DNA of 64,000 bases from Actinomadura meyerae (GCF_900188445.1 NZ_FZOR01000022.1:1-64000), one strand, 5' to 3'. Shown: positions 17,051-25,043, counted from the first letter of the stretch. The notes: generated from the sequence alone by a model not told the origin. Translations and numbers: made by a program.

Positions 17051-17754
17051 CAGGCCTCCATCGGGGTGTCGCCGAGGACGATGTCCCACTGGTAGCCGAG
17101 CGCCCATTCCGGGACGGTGGTGTCCATGTCGAAACGGGAGACCAGCTTCTGCCGGTCCCGCTCGTCGGGGATCGACTGGAAGATCGGGTCGTAGGCGAAC
17201 AGCGGGTCGCCGGGGAAGTACATCTGGGTGACGAGCCGCTGGGTGAACGCGGTCCCGAACACCGAGAAGTGGATGTGCGCGGGCCGCCAGGCGTTGTGGT
17301 GGTTGCCCCACGGGTAGGCGCCCGGCTTGATCGTGACGAACCGGTAGCGGCCGTCGCCGTCGGTGAGGCAGCGCCCCGCGCCGGTGAAGTTCGGATCGAG
17401 CGGCGCCGGGTGGATGTCGCCGAGGTGGTTGTAGCGGCCGGCCGCGTTCGCCTGCCAGATCTCCACCAGCGCGCCCCGCACCGGGCGCCCGGCGCCGTCC
17501 AGGACCCGGCCGGTCACGACGATCCGCTGGCCCTGCGGCTCACCGGCGTGCTGGACGGTGAGGTCCTCGTCCAGCCGGCCGAGCTCCTGGTGGCCGAAGA
17601 CCGGCGAGGTCAGCTCGACGCTGTCCGGGCCGAGCTTCGGCATGACCAGCTCCCGTGCCGGGGCGCGGAGCACAGTGCTCTTGTAACCGGGGTACAGGTA
17701 GGGCGGGTGCGGCGTGCGCTCCTCCCCGGCTCCCCCGGTCCCTGCGCCGTCCAT
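17050..17754 (-). CDS. pcaH: protocatechuate 3,4-dioxygenase beta subunit PcaH
   Basis: A 234-residue catalytic subunit binding Fe(III). The four expected ligands are visible: Tyr 108 (AGRYNH), Tyr 147 (PGAYPW), and His 160 and His 162 (PAHIHFSVFG). GRVLDGAGRPVRGALVEIWQ is the family core. First gene of pcaH-G-B-D-C-iclR-pobA, all in one direction with overlaps or short gaps from 17754 down to 12040. The ATG has GGAAGGGA upstream. Confidence 0.94.
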   Translation of the reverse strand: MDGAGTGGAGEERTPHPPYLYPGYKSTVLRAPARELVMPKLGPDSVELTSPVFGHQELGRLDEDLTVQHAGEPQGQRIVVTGRVLDGAGRPVRGALVEIWQANAAGRYNHLGDIHPAPLDPNFTGAGRCLTDGDGRYRFVTIKPGAYPWGNHHNAWRPAHIHFSVFGTAFTQRLVTQMYFPGDPLFAYDPIFQSIPDERDRQKLVSRFDMDTTVPEWALGYQWDIVLGDTPMEA

Positions 17755-17826
17755 AGGCGTTCCCTTCCCACGTCGCGGACACCGTGCACCCACCCTGGCA
17801 CCCTTCGCCGGGTGCGCCGGAACGGT

Positions 17827-17845
17827 GTTTCCGCCCAGTGGAAAC
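17827..17845. promoter_or_regulatory. candidate operator upstream of pcaH
   Basis: GTTTCC (17827-17832) and GGAAAC (17840-17845) form a perfect inverted repeat with a 7-base spacer, 73 to 91 bases upstream of the pcaH start. The TTTCC/GGAAA composition resembles IclR-type operators, and an IclR gene is in the operon. Assignment to that regulator is inferred. Confidence 0.45.
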
Positions 17846-17870
17846 GGCGCGGCCCTCAGAGCTGCGCCGC

Positions 17871-18848
17871 TCAGAGGTGCTCGGCCAGCCCGAACAGCGG
17901 GAACAGGCTCGTGTCGAAGAAGACCGAGGCGTGCGCGACGCCGTCCGCGGTGACGCTCAGCACCTGCAGCTGGTAGGCGCGGTGGACGCCGTCCTCGGCG
18001 CGCTTGTAGAGGCCGAACGCGGGCTGCCCGTTCGCGGCGGCGGGGACCATCCGGATGTCGCCCGGGCCGGGCGCGCACTGGGCCGCGATGAGCCGCACCA
18101 CGTTCTCGGCGCCGACGAACCACTCGGGGAACGGCGGCATCTCCCAGACGATGTCCTTCTTGAACAGCTCGATGAGCCCGGCGATGTCGGCGTCCTCGAA
18201 CGCCTTGGCGTACCGCTCCAGCAGGTCGCGCTGGGCGGGGTCGGTCGGCTCGGCCAGCTCGTCGCGCATCGGGGCGTCCTGCTCCAGCTGGGCCCGGGCC
18301 CGCTGCAGCGCGCTGTTGACCGCCGCCGTGGAGGTGTCGAGCAGCTCGGCGACCTCGGCCGCGCGCCACTTCAGCACGTCCCGCAGGATCAGCACGACCC
18401 GCTGCTTGGCGGGCAGGTGCTGCAGCGCCGCGACGAACGCCAGCCGGGTGCTCTCGCGGGCCGCGACGATCGTGGCGGGGTCGGCGGCGTCCGCGCCGAG
18501 GACCGCGTCGGGCGCGGGCTCCAGCCACGGCACCTCCGGCGAGGCGACCACGGGCCGCTCCGGCTCCTCGCTCGGCGCGCCCAGCCCCGACGGCATGGGC
18601 CGCCTGCCGCGCTGGTCGATCGCGGTGAGGCACACGTTGGTGGCGATGCGGTACAGCCACGTCCGCAGCGACGACCGGCCCTCGAAGTCGCCGTAGGACC
18701 GCCACGCCCGCAGGTAGGTCTCCTGGACGAGGTCCTCGGCGTCGTGGATGGACCCCAGCATCCGGTAGCAGTGCGCGAGCAGCTCCCGCCGGTACGGGTC
18801 GGCGAGCTGCTGGAAGTCGCGGTCGGATTCGATCGTGGTGTTCGCCAT
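17871..18848 (-). CDS. ECF sigma factor with C-terminal SnoaL-like domain (SigG/SigJ type)
   Basis: A 325-residue extracytoplasmic-function sigma factor. Region 2 includes CYRMLGSIHDAEDLVQETYL and TWLYRIATNVCLTAIDQRG; region 4 includes LPAKQRVVLILRDVLKWRAA and LLDTSTAAVNSALQRAR. The last 110 residues (from about 215) form a SnoaL/NTF2-like domain (FKKDIVWEMPPFPEWFVG), as in SigG/ECF41-type factors where this extension tunes activity in place of a classical anti-sigma factor. No anti-sigma gene is adjacent. The ATG at 18848 has GAAGGTGA upstream. Targets unknown. Confidence 0.86.
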   Translation of the reverse strand: MANTTIESDRDFQQLADPYRRELLAHCYRMLGSIHDAEDLVQETYLRAWRSYGDFEGRSSLRTWLYRIATNVCLTAIDQRGRRPMPSGLGAPSEEPERPVVASPEVPWLEPAPDAVLGADAADPATIVAARESTRLAFVAALQHLPAKQRVVLILRDVLKWRAAEVAELLDTSTAAVNSALQRARAQLEQDAPMRDELAEPTDPAQRDLLERYAKAFEDADIAGLIELFKKDIVWEMPPFPEWFVGAENVVRLIAAQCAPGPGDIRMVPAAANGQPAFGLYKRAEDGVHRAYQLQVLSVTADGVAHASVFFDTSLFPLFGLAEHL

Positions 18849-18959
18849 GGTGGTGGTCACCTTCACGTCGGCGGCATCGCTCGGACGGTGCGGCCGGACG
18901 GCCCCGTCTCCGGCGACCGTAGGCGACCCCACCGACAGAACGCGTGCAACGCCTTCATG

Positions 18960-20051
18960 CTACGCAGGGCCCCCGCCGGGCGGCGGCGCTCCGGGCGGAT
19001 CCGCCGGCGGCTCCTCCCGGTGCGGCTGGATCACCGTGATGCCCGGGCCGGACGGCGCGGTGAGGGCCGCGGGCCCCTCGCCGAGCGGCAGGACGCGGGC
19101 GACGAGCAGGTCGGGCCGCAGCGTCCCGGCCCGCACCAGCTCCAGCATCGGGCCGTAGGCGTGCGCGGGCATCCCGTGGCTGCCGGCGATCTCCAGCTCC
19201 CAGGCGATGACGCGGTCCATCGGCAGGTCGGCCCGGCCCGCGCCGGGCGGCAGCAGCCCGACCTGGACGTGCCGGCCGCGGCGGCGCAGCGAGGCGACCG
19301 AGGCGCGGGCGGTGGCGGGGCTGCCGAGCGCGTCCAGGGACAGGTGGGCGCCGCCGCCGGTGGCGTCGCGGACGGCCGCGGCGACGTCGTCGCGCCCGGC
19401 GGCGTCGACGACGGCGGCCGCGCCGCAGCGCCGCGCGAGCTCCAGCGCGGGCGGCGCGACGTCGACGGCGACGACCCGGGCGCCCGCCGCGGCGGCGATC
19501 ATGACGGCGGACAGGCCGAGGCCGCCGCAGCCGTGCACCGCGACCCACCGGCCGGGGGCGGCGCCGCCCTGGGCGGTGACGGCCCGGAACGCGGTGGCGA
19601 ACCGGCAGCCGAGCGCGGCGGCGGTGGTGAAGGGCATCCCCTCGGGCAGCCGCACCAGGTTGACGTCGGCGTCGTGGACGGCGACGTACTGGGCGAACGA
19701 GCCCCAGTGCGTGAAGCCCGGCTGGGTCTGCGCCTCGCAGACCTGCTGGTCGCCTGCGGCGCACGCGGGGCAGCGGCCGCACGCGCACACGAACGGCGCG
19801 GTCACCCGGTCGCCGGGGCGGTGGCGGGTCGTGCCCGCGCCGACCTCCTCGACCGTGCCCGCCAGCTCGTGCCCGGGGACGTGCGGGAAGGAGCGGATGT
19901 CGGGGTCGTGGCCCTGCCAGCCGTGCCAGTCGCTGCGGCAGGCGCCGGTGGCCTCGACCCGGATCACCGCGCCGCCCGGGGGCACCGCCGGATCGGGCAG
20001 GTCCCGGACGTCGGGCGGCGCCCGGAAGGCGTCGTAGGCGACGGCGCGCAC
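18960..20051 (-). CDS. zinc-dependent alcohol dehydrogenase (MDR family)
   Basis: A 363-residue medium-chain dehydrogenase. Catalytic zinc residues: Cys 38 and His 61-Glu 62 (GHELAG). A structural-zinc loop has Cys at about 91, 94, 97 and 105. The NAD-binding motif is GCGGLGLSAVMIA. The last 20 residues are Pro/Gly-rich. The GTG at 20051 lies 10 bases after the stop of the XdhC-like gene, so they are probably co-transcribed. Substrate unknown; the full zinc loop excludes quinone oxidoreductase-type relatives. Confidence 0.85.
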   Translation of the reverse strand: MRAVAYDAFRAPPDVRDLPDPAVPPGGAVIRVEATGACRSDWHGWQGHDPDIRSFPHVPGHELAGTVEEVGAGTTRHRPGDRVTAPFVCACGRCPACAAGDQQVCEAQTQPGFTHWGSFAQYVAVHDADVNLVRLPEGMPFTTAAALGCRFATAFRAVTAQGGAAPGRWVAVHGCGGLGLSAVMIAAAAGARVVAVDVAPPALELARRCGAAAVVDAAGRDDVAAAVRDATGGGAHLSLDALGSPATARASVASLRRRGRHVQVGLLPPGAGRADLPMDRVIAWELEIAGSHGMPAHAYGPMLELVRAGTLRPDLLVARVLPLGEGPAALTAPSGPGITVIQPHREEPPADPPGAPPPGGGPA

Positions 20052-20061
20052 CCGCGGCCCG

Positions 20062-20559
20062 CTAGAACTCGAAGCCGCCGGGGCGGCCGTTGCGGTCGGC
20101 GATCAGCCCGGCGAGCGCGGCGATGGCGATCTCCGCGGGGGTCCTGGAGCCGATGTTGAGCCCGATGGGGCGGTGCACCCGGGCGATCTCGCTCGCCGGG
20201 ACGCCGAGCTCGGTGAGCGCCGGGATGTGCGGTGCGGGGTGCCGGGGGTTGCCCATCACGCCGACCCACCGGACGGGCTGCGTCAGCACGTCGCGCAGGA
20301 CGGGCCCGAGCTCGGGGCGGTGGTGGTCGGTGACGACCACGTCGGCGGTGCCGTCGAGGGGCGGCAGGTCGGCGGCGCCCGCGCGGTCCTTGTCGGGGTC
20401 GACGAGGAACGTGCGGTAGCCGAGGTCGGCGCCGTAGCGCAGCAGGTGGTCGGCGACGGGGCCGGCGAACACCGCGACCAGCGTCCGCTCCTCGGCCTCG
20501 GGCCGGACGTCGCCGTGCGCGACGGCGCAGGCGGGGTCGTGCTCGTGCGGTGCCTCCAT
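20062..20559 (-). CDS. XdhC-like Rossmann protein
   Basis: A 165-residue protein matching only the C-terminal Rossmann half of XdhC/CoxF (VDPDKDRAG, VGVMGNPRH, RVHRPIGLNIGSRTPAEIAIA). XdhC proteins insert or sulfurate the molybdenum cofactor of xanthine dehydrogenase-type enzymes. Here the N-terminal XdhC domain is missing and no molybdoenzyme gene is in the window; the partner is a zinc alcohol dehydrogenase. It might serve a distant molybdoenzyme or have another NAD(P)-binding role. The ATG at 20559 has GGAGG two codons upstream. Confidence 0.78.
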   Translation of the reverse strand: MEAPHEHDPACAVAHGDVRPEAEERTLVAVFAGPVADHLLRYGADLGYRTFLVDPDKDRAGAADLPPLDGTADVVVTDHHRPELGPVLRDVLTQPVRWVGVMGNPRHPAPHIPALTELGVPASEIARVHRPIGLNIGSRTPAEIAIAALAGLIADRNGRPGGFEF

Positions 20560-20628
20560 GCCGGAAGTGTGCCGTGCGCGGCGGCGGCCGGTCCAGCGGC
20601 CACGCCCTCGCCGGGGGCGCCTTCGCGC

Positions 20629-20643
20629 GGAAACGCCGTTTCC
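20629..20643. promoter_or_regulatory. 15-bp palindrome in xdhC-like/uspA divergent promoter region
   Basis: GGAAACGCCGTTTCC is a perfect 6-3-6 palindrome in the 153-base gap between the divergent XdhC-like and UspA genes, 70 bases before the uspA start. An operator for one or both units is plausible; no regulator gene adjoins. Confidence 0.4.
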
Positions 20644-20712
20644 TCGCCGTGGCACTCCCCCCGCCCCCGGGGGTATGCCTAAACTGCTGGCACTCGGCGC
20701 ACAGGAGGGGTC

Positions 20713-21267
20713 GTGATCGCGAGACCGGAGGGCGGTCCCCGCATCGTGGTGGGGGTGGACGACTCCGCGGGCGCCCGCTGCGCGCTCTCCTGGGCGATCG
20801 GCGCGGCGCGGCTGCGCCGGCTCCCGCTGCTGGTCGTGCACGCGGCGCCGCTGCCGCCGCACGTGTCGGCGGCGGGGCAGCTCGGCTGCGGCATCACCGA
20901 GGCGCTGCGCGCCTCCGGCGCCGAGCTCGTCGCGCGGCTGCTCACCGAGGTCTCCGGCGGCCCGCCGAGCGGGGTCGAGCTGACCGCGCTGGCGCTGGTC
21001 GGCGAGCCGGGCGCGGCGCTGGTCCGGCTGGCGGGCGACGACGACATCCTGGTCGTCGGGCACGGGACGCGCGGCCCCTTCTCGCGGCTGCTGCGGCCGT
21101 CGGTGCGGCTGCACTGCGCGCGGCGCGCCCGCGCGACGCTGGTGTGCGTCCGGCAGCCCTCCTTCGAGACGCTGCTGGAGGGCCTGACCGTGCCGGACTC
21201 CTCGCCCGAGCACGTCCAGGGCTCGCGTTTTCGCAGGCTGGGACGGCGGCTGCGGCTGCCGCTGTGA
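20713..21267 (+). CDS. universal stress protein (UspA family)
   Basis: A 184-residue UspA-like protein beginning RIVVGVDDSAGARCALSWAI, the usual first strand and helix, with VVGHGTRGPFSRLL near the end as the nucleotide-binding Gly loop (family G-x2-G-x9-G-S/T; the final Ser is at LLRPSV). The C-terminal 30 residues after LVCVRQPS are extra and basic. GTG start with AGGAGGGG. It overlaps the next gene by 4 bases (GTGA), so the stress protein and the PLP enzyme are translationally coupled, an uncommon pairing. Confidence 0.8.
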   Translation: MIARPEGGPRIVVGVDDSAGARCALSWAIGAARLRRLPLLVVHAAPLPPHVSAAGQLGCGITEALRASGAELVARLLTEVSGGPPSGVELTALALVGEPGAALVRLAGDDDILVVGHGTRGPFSRLLRPSVRLHCARRARATLVCVRQPSFETLLEGLTVPDSSPEHVQGSRFRRLGRRLRLPL

Positions 21268-22136
21268 GCGGGCGCCCGACCGGGCCCGCCGCGCTCGCGG
21301 CGTCCCCGGTGGCGGAGCTGGACGACGAGCGGGCCGCGCGGCACGGCGTGCGGCTGTTCCTCAAGCGGGACGACCTCGTCCATCCCGAGCTGCCCGGCAA
21401 CAAGTGGCGCAAGCTCCGGCACAACATCGGCCCGGCGCGCGCGAGGGGCACGCTGCTGACCTTCGGGGGCGCCTACTCCAACCACATCCGGGCCACCGCC
21501 GCGGCCGGGCGGATCTTCGGGTTCGCGACGATCGGGGTGATCAGGGGCGAGGAGCACCTGCCGCTGAACGACTCGCTGGCGTACGCCGAGCGGATGGGCA
21601 TGCGCCTCGCCTACCTGGACCGCGCCGCCTACCGCCGCAAGCACGAGGCCGAGGTCGTCGCCGCCCTGCGCGAGCGGTGGGGCGACTTCTACCTGCTCCC
21701 CGAGGGCGGCAGCAACGCCCTGGCCCTCAGGGGCTGCGCGGAACTCGGCGCAGAGGTGCCGGGCTTCGACGTGGTGTGCGTCCCCTGCGGGACGGGCGGG
21801 ACGCTCGCCGGCCTCGCCGCCGGCCTGGCCCCCGGTCAGCGGGCCCTCGGGTTCTCCGTGCTGAAGGGCGACTTCATGGACGACGAGGTCGAGCGGCTCC
21901 AGCGCGAGGCGTACGGGGAGCGGCGGGGCGACTGGCGCGTCGAAGGCGGCTTCCACTTCGGCGGCTACGCGAAGCGGACCCCTGAGCTGGACGCGTTCAT
22001 CGCCGGATTCGCGGAGCGCCACGGCGTCGTCCTCGACCGGGTCTACACGGCGAAGATGATGTTCGGCGTGCTGGCGCTGGCCGAGCGCGGCGCCTTCCCT
22101 CCGGGTGCGCGCGTCCTGGCCGTGATCACCGGCTGA
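21264..22136 (+). CDS. PLP-dependent ACC deaminase / D-cysteine desulfhydrase family enzyme
   Basis: A 290-residue fold-type II PLP enzyme. The cofactor Lys is in PGNKWRKL (Lys 47), the substrate loop GGAYSNH is at 68-74, and the phosphate-binding PCGTGGTLAG lies near residue 175. Family members are 1-aminocyclopropane-1-carboxylate deaminases or D-cysteine desulfhydrases; the short length and lack of the ACC-specific Glu/Leu pair (not checkable here) leave this open. The GTG start overlaps uspA. It ends at a strong bidirectional terminator. Confidence 0.82.
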   Translation: MSGRPTGPAALAASPVAELDDERAARHGVRLFLKRDDLVHPELPGNKWRKLRHNIGPARARGTLLTFGGAYSNHIRATAAAGRIFGFATIGVIRGEEHLPLNDSLAYAERMGMRLAYLDRAAYRRKHEAEVVAALRERWGDFYLLPEGGSNALALRGCAELGAEVPGFDVVCVPCGTGGTLAGLAAGLAPGQRALGFSVLKGDFMDDEVERLQREAYGERRGDWRVEGGFHFGGYAKRTPELDAFIAGFAERHGVVLDRVYTAKMMFGVLALAERGAFPPGARVLAVITG

Positions 22137-22164
22137 CCGGGCGGCCCCGGCGGGGCCGCCCGGT
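22136..22164. terminator. bidirectional hairpin terminator
   Basis: Perfect 13-bp stem: ACCGGGCGGCCCC (22136-22148) with GGGGCCGCCCGGT (22152-22164), 3-base loop. It begins at the last base of the PLP-enzyme stop codon and lies 6 bases from the stop of the convergent acyl-CoA dehydrogenase gene. GC-rich stem without U-tract, the common actinobacterial form. Confidence 0.7.
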
Positions 22165-22170
22165 CCGGTG

Positions 22171-23244
22171 TCACGCCGGGGGCAGGTCGACCAGCTCCGC
22201 CAGGGCGGCGCGGTGGTGGTCGGGCGTCCCGAGGGCGATCGAGTCGGCCTTGGCGCGCTTGAGGTACAGGTGCGCGGGGTGCTCCCAGGTGAAGCCGATG
22301 CCGCCGTGCATCTGCACGCACTCCTCCGCCGCCTTGAGGGCGACGGCCGAGCAGTGCGCCTGCGCCACGGCCACCGCGATCGGGGTGTCGCCGTCCCCGG
22401 CGGCGACGCAGGACGCGGCGTGCCGCGCGACGGCCCGCGCCTGGGTGATGGACGTCCACAGGTCGGCGAGCCGGTGCTTGAGGCCCTGGTAGGAGCCGAC
22501 CGGGCGGCCGAACTGGTAGCGCGTCTTGACATAGGCGACGGTGTCGTCGAGGCAGCGCTCGGCGAGCCCGAGCTGCTCGGACGCCAGCATCGCCGCCCCG
22601 GTCAGCAGGGCCGCCCGGACCGCGTCCAGGCCGGCCGCGACGCGCCGGGCGGGCGCGCCGGAGAAGGCGATGTCGGCGAGGCGCCGGGTCATGTCGAGCG
22701 AGGTCACGGCGGTGCGGCGGGCGTCGGCGGCGTCCACCGCGTACAGGCCGCCGGAGGCCGGGACGAGCAGGACGTCGGCGGCCAGGCCGTCGGCGACGCT
22801 GGTGACCTCGCCGGTCAGCGTCCCGTCCGCCTCCCGCACGGTGGCGGCGGCGCCGCCGGGCGGGGTGCTGAACGGCACGGCCAGGACCGCGATCCGCTCC
22901 CCGGCGGCCAGTTCGGCGAGCAGGCCGCGGTCGCCGGCGGCCAGCAGCGCGGCGGTCGCGACGGCGGCGCTGGTCAGGAACGGGACGGGCGCGGCGGAAC
23001 GGCCCAGCTCCTCCATCACCACGGCGGTCTCCCGCCAGGTGGCGCCGGCGCCGCCGAGGTCCTCGGGGACGGGGAGCCCGGCGCAGCCGAGCTGCCCGGC
23101 GACGGCGCGCCACAGGTCCGCGTCGTAGGGCGCGTCCTTCTCCACGCCGGCGAGGACGGACGTCCAGGGCGCCTTGTCCTCGAGCAGCTCGCGGACGCCC
23201 GCGCGCAGGTCGGTCTCGATCTCCGAGTACAGCAGGTCGCTCAT
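22171..23244 (-). CDS. acyl-CoA dehydrogenase (FadE-type, small subunit)
   Basis: A 357-residue FAD-dependent acyl-CoA dehydrogenase. VPEDLGGAGATWRETAVVMEELG is the N-terminal helical domain, and the C-terminal domain carries RYQFGRPVGSYQGLKHRLAD and CVQMHGGIGFTWEHPAHLYLKRA. The middle beta domain is poorly conserved, as in the smaller partner of heteromeric FadE pairs in steroid and CoA-ester catabolism. It starts with ATG overlapping the stop of the next acyl-CoA dehydrogenase gene by 4 bases, which supports an alpha2-beta2 enzyme. Confidence 0.85.
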   Translation of the reverse strand: MSDLLYSEIETDLRAGVRELLEDKAPWTSVLAGVEKDAPYDADLWRAVAGQLGCAGLPVPEDLGGAGATWRETAVVMEELGRSAAPVPFLTSAAVATAALLAAGDRGLLAELAAGERIAVLAVPFSTPPGGAAATVREADGTLTGEVTSVADGLAADVLLVPASGGLYAVDAADARRTAVTSLDMTRRLADIAFSGAPARRVAAGLDAVRAALLTGAAMLASEQLGLAERCLDDTVAYVKTRYQFGRPVGSYQGLKHRLADLWTSITQARAVARHAASCVAAGDGDTPIAVAVAQAHCSAVALKAAEECVQMHGGIGFTWEHPAHLYLKRAKADSIALGTPDHHRAALAELVDLPPA

Positions 23245-24434
23245 TTGGGCAGGTCCTTCCAGGCCACGTCCTTGTCGACGCGGATCTCGCCGGGCAGGCC
23301 GAGGACGCGCTCGGCGATGATGTTGCGCAGGATCTCCGAGGTGCCGCCCTCGATGGAGTTGCCCTTGGCGCGCAGGTAGCGGTAGCCGGGCGAGCGGCGG
23401 GTGAAGTCGACCTCGGTGGGGCGGCGCATCGTCCAGTCGTCGTAGCGCAGGCCGTCCTCGCCGAGCAGTTCCAGCTCCAGCCCGGAGACCTCCTGGTTGA
23501 GCTTGGCGAAGGCGAGCTTGGCCCCCGAGCCCTCGGGGCCGGGCTGCCCGGCGGTGAGCTGCTGGCGCAGCCGCTGCCCGGTGAGCCGGGCGGCCTCGGT
23601 CTCCACCCAGGCGCGCAGCAGCGCCTCGTGCAGGCCGGGGGTGCGCAGCTCGGGGCGGTCGCGCCAGAGCGCGGCGACCACGCCGATCATGCCGCCCTCG
23701 CGCGGCGCGGCGCTGCCGCCGATCGCGACGCGCTCGTTCATCAGGGTGGTGGTGGACACCCGCCAGCCCTGCCCGACCTCGCCGAGCCGGTGCGCGTCGG
23801 GGATCCGCACGTCGGTGAGGAACACCTCGTTGAACTCGGCCTCACCGGTGATCTGCCGCAGCGGGCGGACCTCGACGCCGGGCGCGGTCATGTCGCACAC
23901 GAAGTAGGTCATGCCGCGGTGCTTGGGGACGTCGGGGTCGGTGCGGGTCACGAGGATCGCCCACCGCGCCTCGTGCGCCATGGACGTCCAGACCTTCTGC
24001 CCGTTGACCGTCCAGGAGTCGCCGTCGCGGACGGCGCGGGTGGCGAGCGCGGCGAGGTCGGAGCCGGCGCCGGGCTCGCTGAACAGCTGGCACCACAGCT
24101 CCTCGCCGGTCCACAGCGGGCGCAGGAAGCGGCGCTTCTGCTCCTCGGTGCCGAACGCGAGGATCGTCGGCGCGGCCATGCCGAGGCCGATGCCGTTGCG
24201 CTCGGGGTGGTTGCCCGGCGCGCCGGCGGCGGCGAACGCCCGGTCGACGGCGGGCTGCAGGTGCCGCGGGGCGCCGAGCCCGCCGAGCCCCTCGGGGTAG
24301 TGGACCCAGGCGAGCCCGGCGTCGAACCGGGCGCGCAGGAACTCCAGGGGCTCGGTGGCCGAGGGGTCGTGGGCGGCGAGGAACTCGCCGACCCGGCGGC
24401 TCAGCTCGTCGGCGTCGGGCGGTGCTGTGCTCAC
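23241..24434 (-). CDS. acyl-CoA dehydrogenase (FadE-type, large subunit)
   Basis: A 397-residue acyl-CoA dehydrogenase. FAD/substrate motifs: LFSEPGAGSDLAAL, VNGQKVWTSMAHEARWAILV and near the C-terminus KGNSIEGGTSEILRNIIAERVLGLP. The GTG at 24434 with GGAGG upstream is preferred to an upstream ATG. It is the first gene of a two-gene operon and is controlled from a promoter region that contains a near-perfect TetR-type palindrome. Heterodimeric FadE pairs of this kind act on CoA esters of steroids or branched acids in actinobacteria; the substrate here is unknown. Confidence 0.88.
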   Translation of the reverse strand: MSTAPPDADELSRRVGEFLAAHDPSATEPLEFLRARFDAGLAWVHYPEGLGGLGAPRHLQPAVDRAFAAAGAPGNHPERNGIGLGMAAPTILAFGTEEQKRRFLRPLWTGEELWCQLFSEPGAGSDLAALATRAVRDGDSWTVNGQKVWTSMAHEARWAILVTRTDPDVPKHRGMTYFVCDMTAPGVEVRPLRQITGEAEFNEVFLTDVRIPDAHRLGEVGQGWRVSTTTLMNERVAIGGSAAPREGGMIGVVAALWRDRPELRTPGLHEALLRAWVETEAARLTGQRLRQQLTAGQPGPEGSGAKLAFAKLNQEVSGLELELLGEDGLRYDDWTMRRPTEVDFTRRSPGYRYLRAKGNSIEGGTSEILRNIIAERVLGLPGEIRVDKDVAWKDLPK

Positions 24435-24488
24435 AGGGCGGACCTCCGCGCGGGGCGGCGGGCGGCGGCCGGGCCGCCCGCGAACGGA

Positions 24489-24508
24489 CATACCAACCGG
24501 TCGGTATG
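24489..24508. promoter_or_regulatory. TetR-type operator upstream of the fadE pair
   Basis: CATACCAACCGGTCGGTATG is a 20-bp inverted repeat with a single mismatched pair (ACCAACC against GGTCGGT), 55-74 bases upstream of the fadE start. The ACCnACCGGTnGGT core is a common operator form for actinobacterial TetR regulators. Confidence 0.65.
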
Positions 24509-24562
24509 GCCCGTCCAGCCTAGGAACCGACCGGACGGCGAGTCAACCGCGCCGCCCGCCGG

Positions 24563-24961
24563 TCACGCCATCGCCTGCTCGAAGACCCGGTGGTGGGCGT
24601 AGTCGCGGGACTCCACGATGTGCCCGTCGCGCACCCGCATGACGAAGATGTTCGGCAGCACGAACTCCCGTCCCGTCTCGGTGTTGCGCGCCGCGTACTC
24701 GAACTCCGCGATGATCACTTCCGGGTCGGCGGTCTGGTGGACGACGACGTTGCGCGCCTCCATCTCCAGCGGCAGGGTCTCCAGCTGGGCGAAGTGCGCG
24801 CGCAGGGCGTCGCGCCCCTCCAGCCGCGAGCCGGGCAGCGCGAACGGGTGGACGACGACCGCGTCCTCCGCGTACAGCCGCGGCAGGTCGCCGGGCCGGC
24901 GGGCGGTGATGCCGTCGATCAGCCGCTGGAAGACGGCCCGGGGGGTGGCGAACTCGGACAT
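24563..24961 (-). CDS. SnoaL-like / NTF2 family protein
   Basis: A 132-residue SnoaL-like protein: an N-terminal helix ending ARRPGDLPRLYAEDAVVVHPF, a HFAQLETLPLEMEARN middle and IFVMRVRDGHIVESRDYAH near the C-terminus, matching ketosteroid isomerase-like hydrolases/isomerases. The ATG at 24961 is divergent from a TetR gene across an 82-base gap with two identical operator-like repeats, so it is very probably the TetR target. Such TetR-SnoaL pairs are frequent in actinomycetes and often concern detoxification of small aromatic or quinone-like compounds; no substrate is evident. Confidence 0.8.
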   Translation of the reverse strand: MSEFATPRAVFQRLIDGITARRPGDLPRLYAEDAVVVHPFALPGSRLEGRDALRAHFAQLETLPLEMEARNVVVHQTADPEVIIAEFEYAARNTETGREFVLPNIFVMRVRDGHIVESRDYAHHRVFEQAMA

Positions 24962-24979
24962 GGCTGACTCCCCTACAAT

Positions 24980-24995
24980 CGGAGTTCTTACTCCG
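24980..24995. promoter_or_regulatory. operator copy 1 (GGAGT-N4-ACTCC)
   Basis: CGGAGTTCTTACTCCG is a palindrome with GGAGT and ACTCC arms and a 4-base spacer, located between the divergent SnoaL and TetR genes. A second copy with the same arms and spacer follows 27 bases on. Probable binding site of the adjacent TetR. Confidence 0.65.
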
Positions 24996-25007
24996 AATGC
25001 AAAATAC

Positions 25008-25021
25008 GGAGTCAAAACTCC
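25008..25021. promoter_or_regulatory. operator copy 2 (GGAGT-N4-ACTCC)
   Basis: GGAGTCAAAACTCC has the same arms and spacer length as copy 1, on nearly the same helix face (27 bp between starts, about 2.6 turns), ending 22 bases before the TetR start. Probable cooperative or autoregulatory site. Confidence 0.65.
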
Positions 25022-25043
25022 ACTTGTCAATCGGAAGGCCGCG

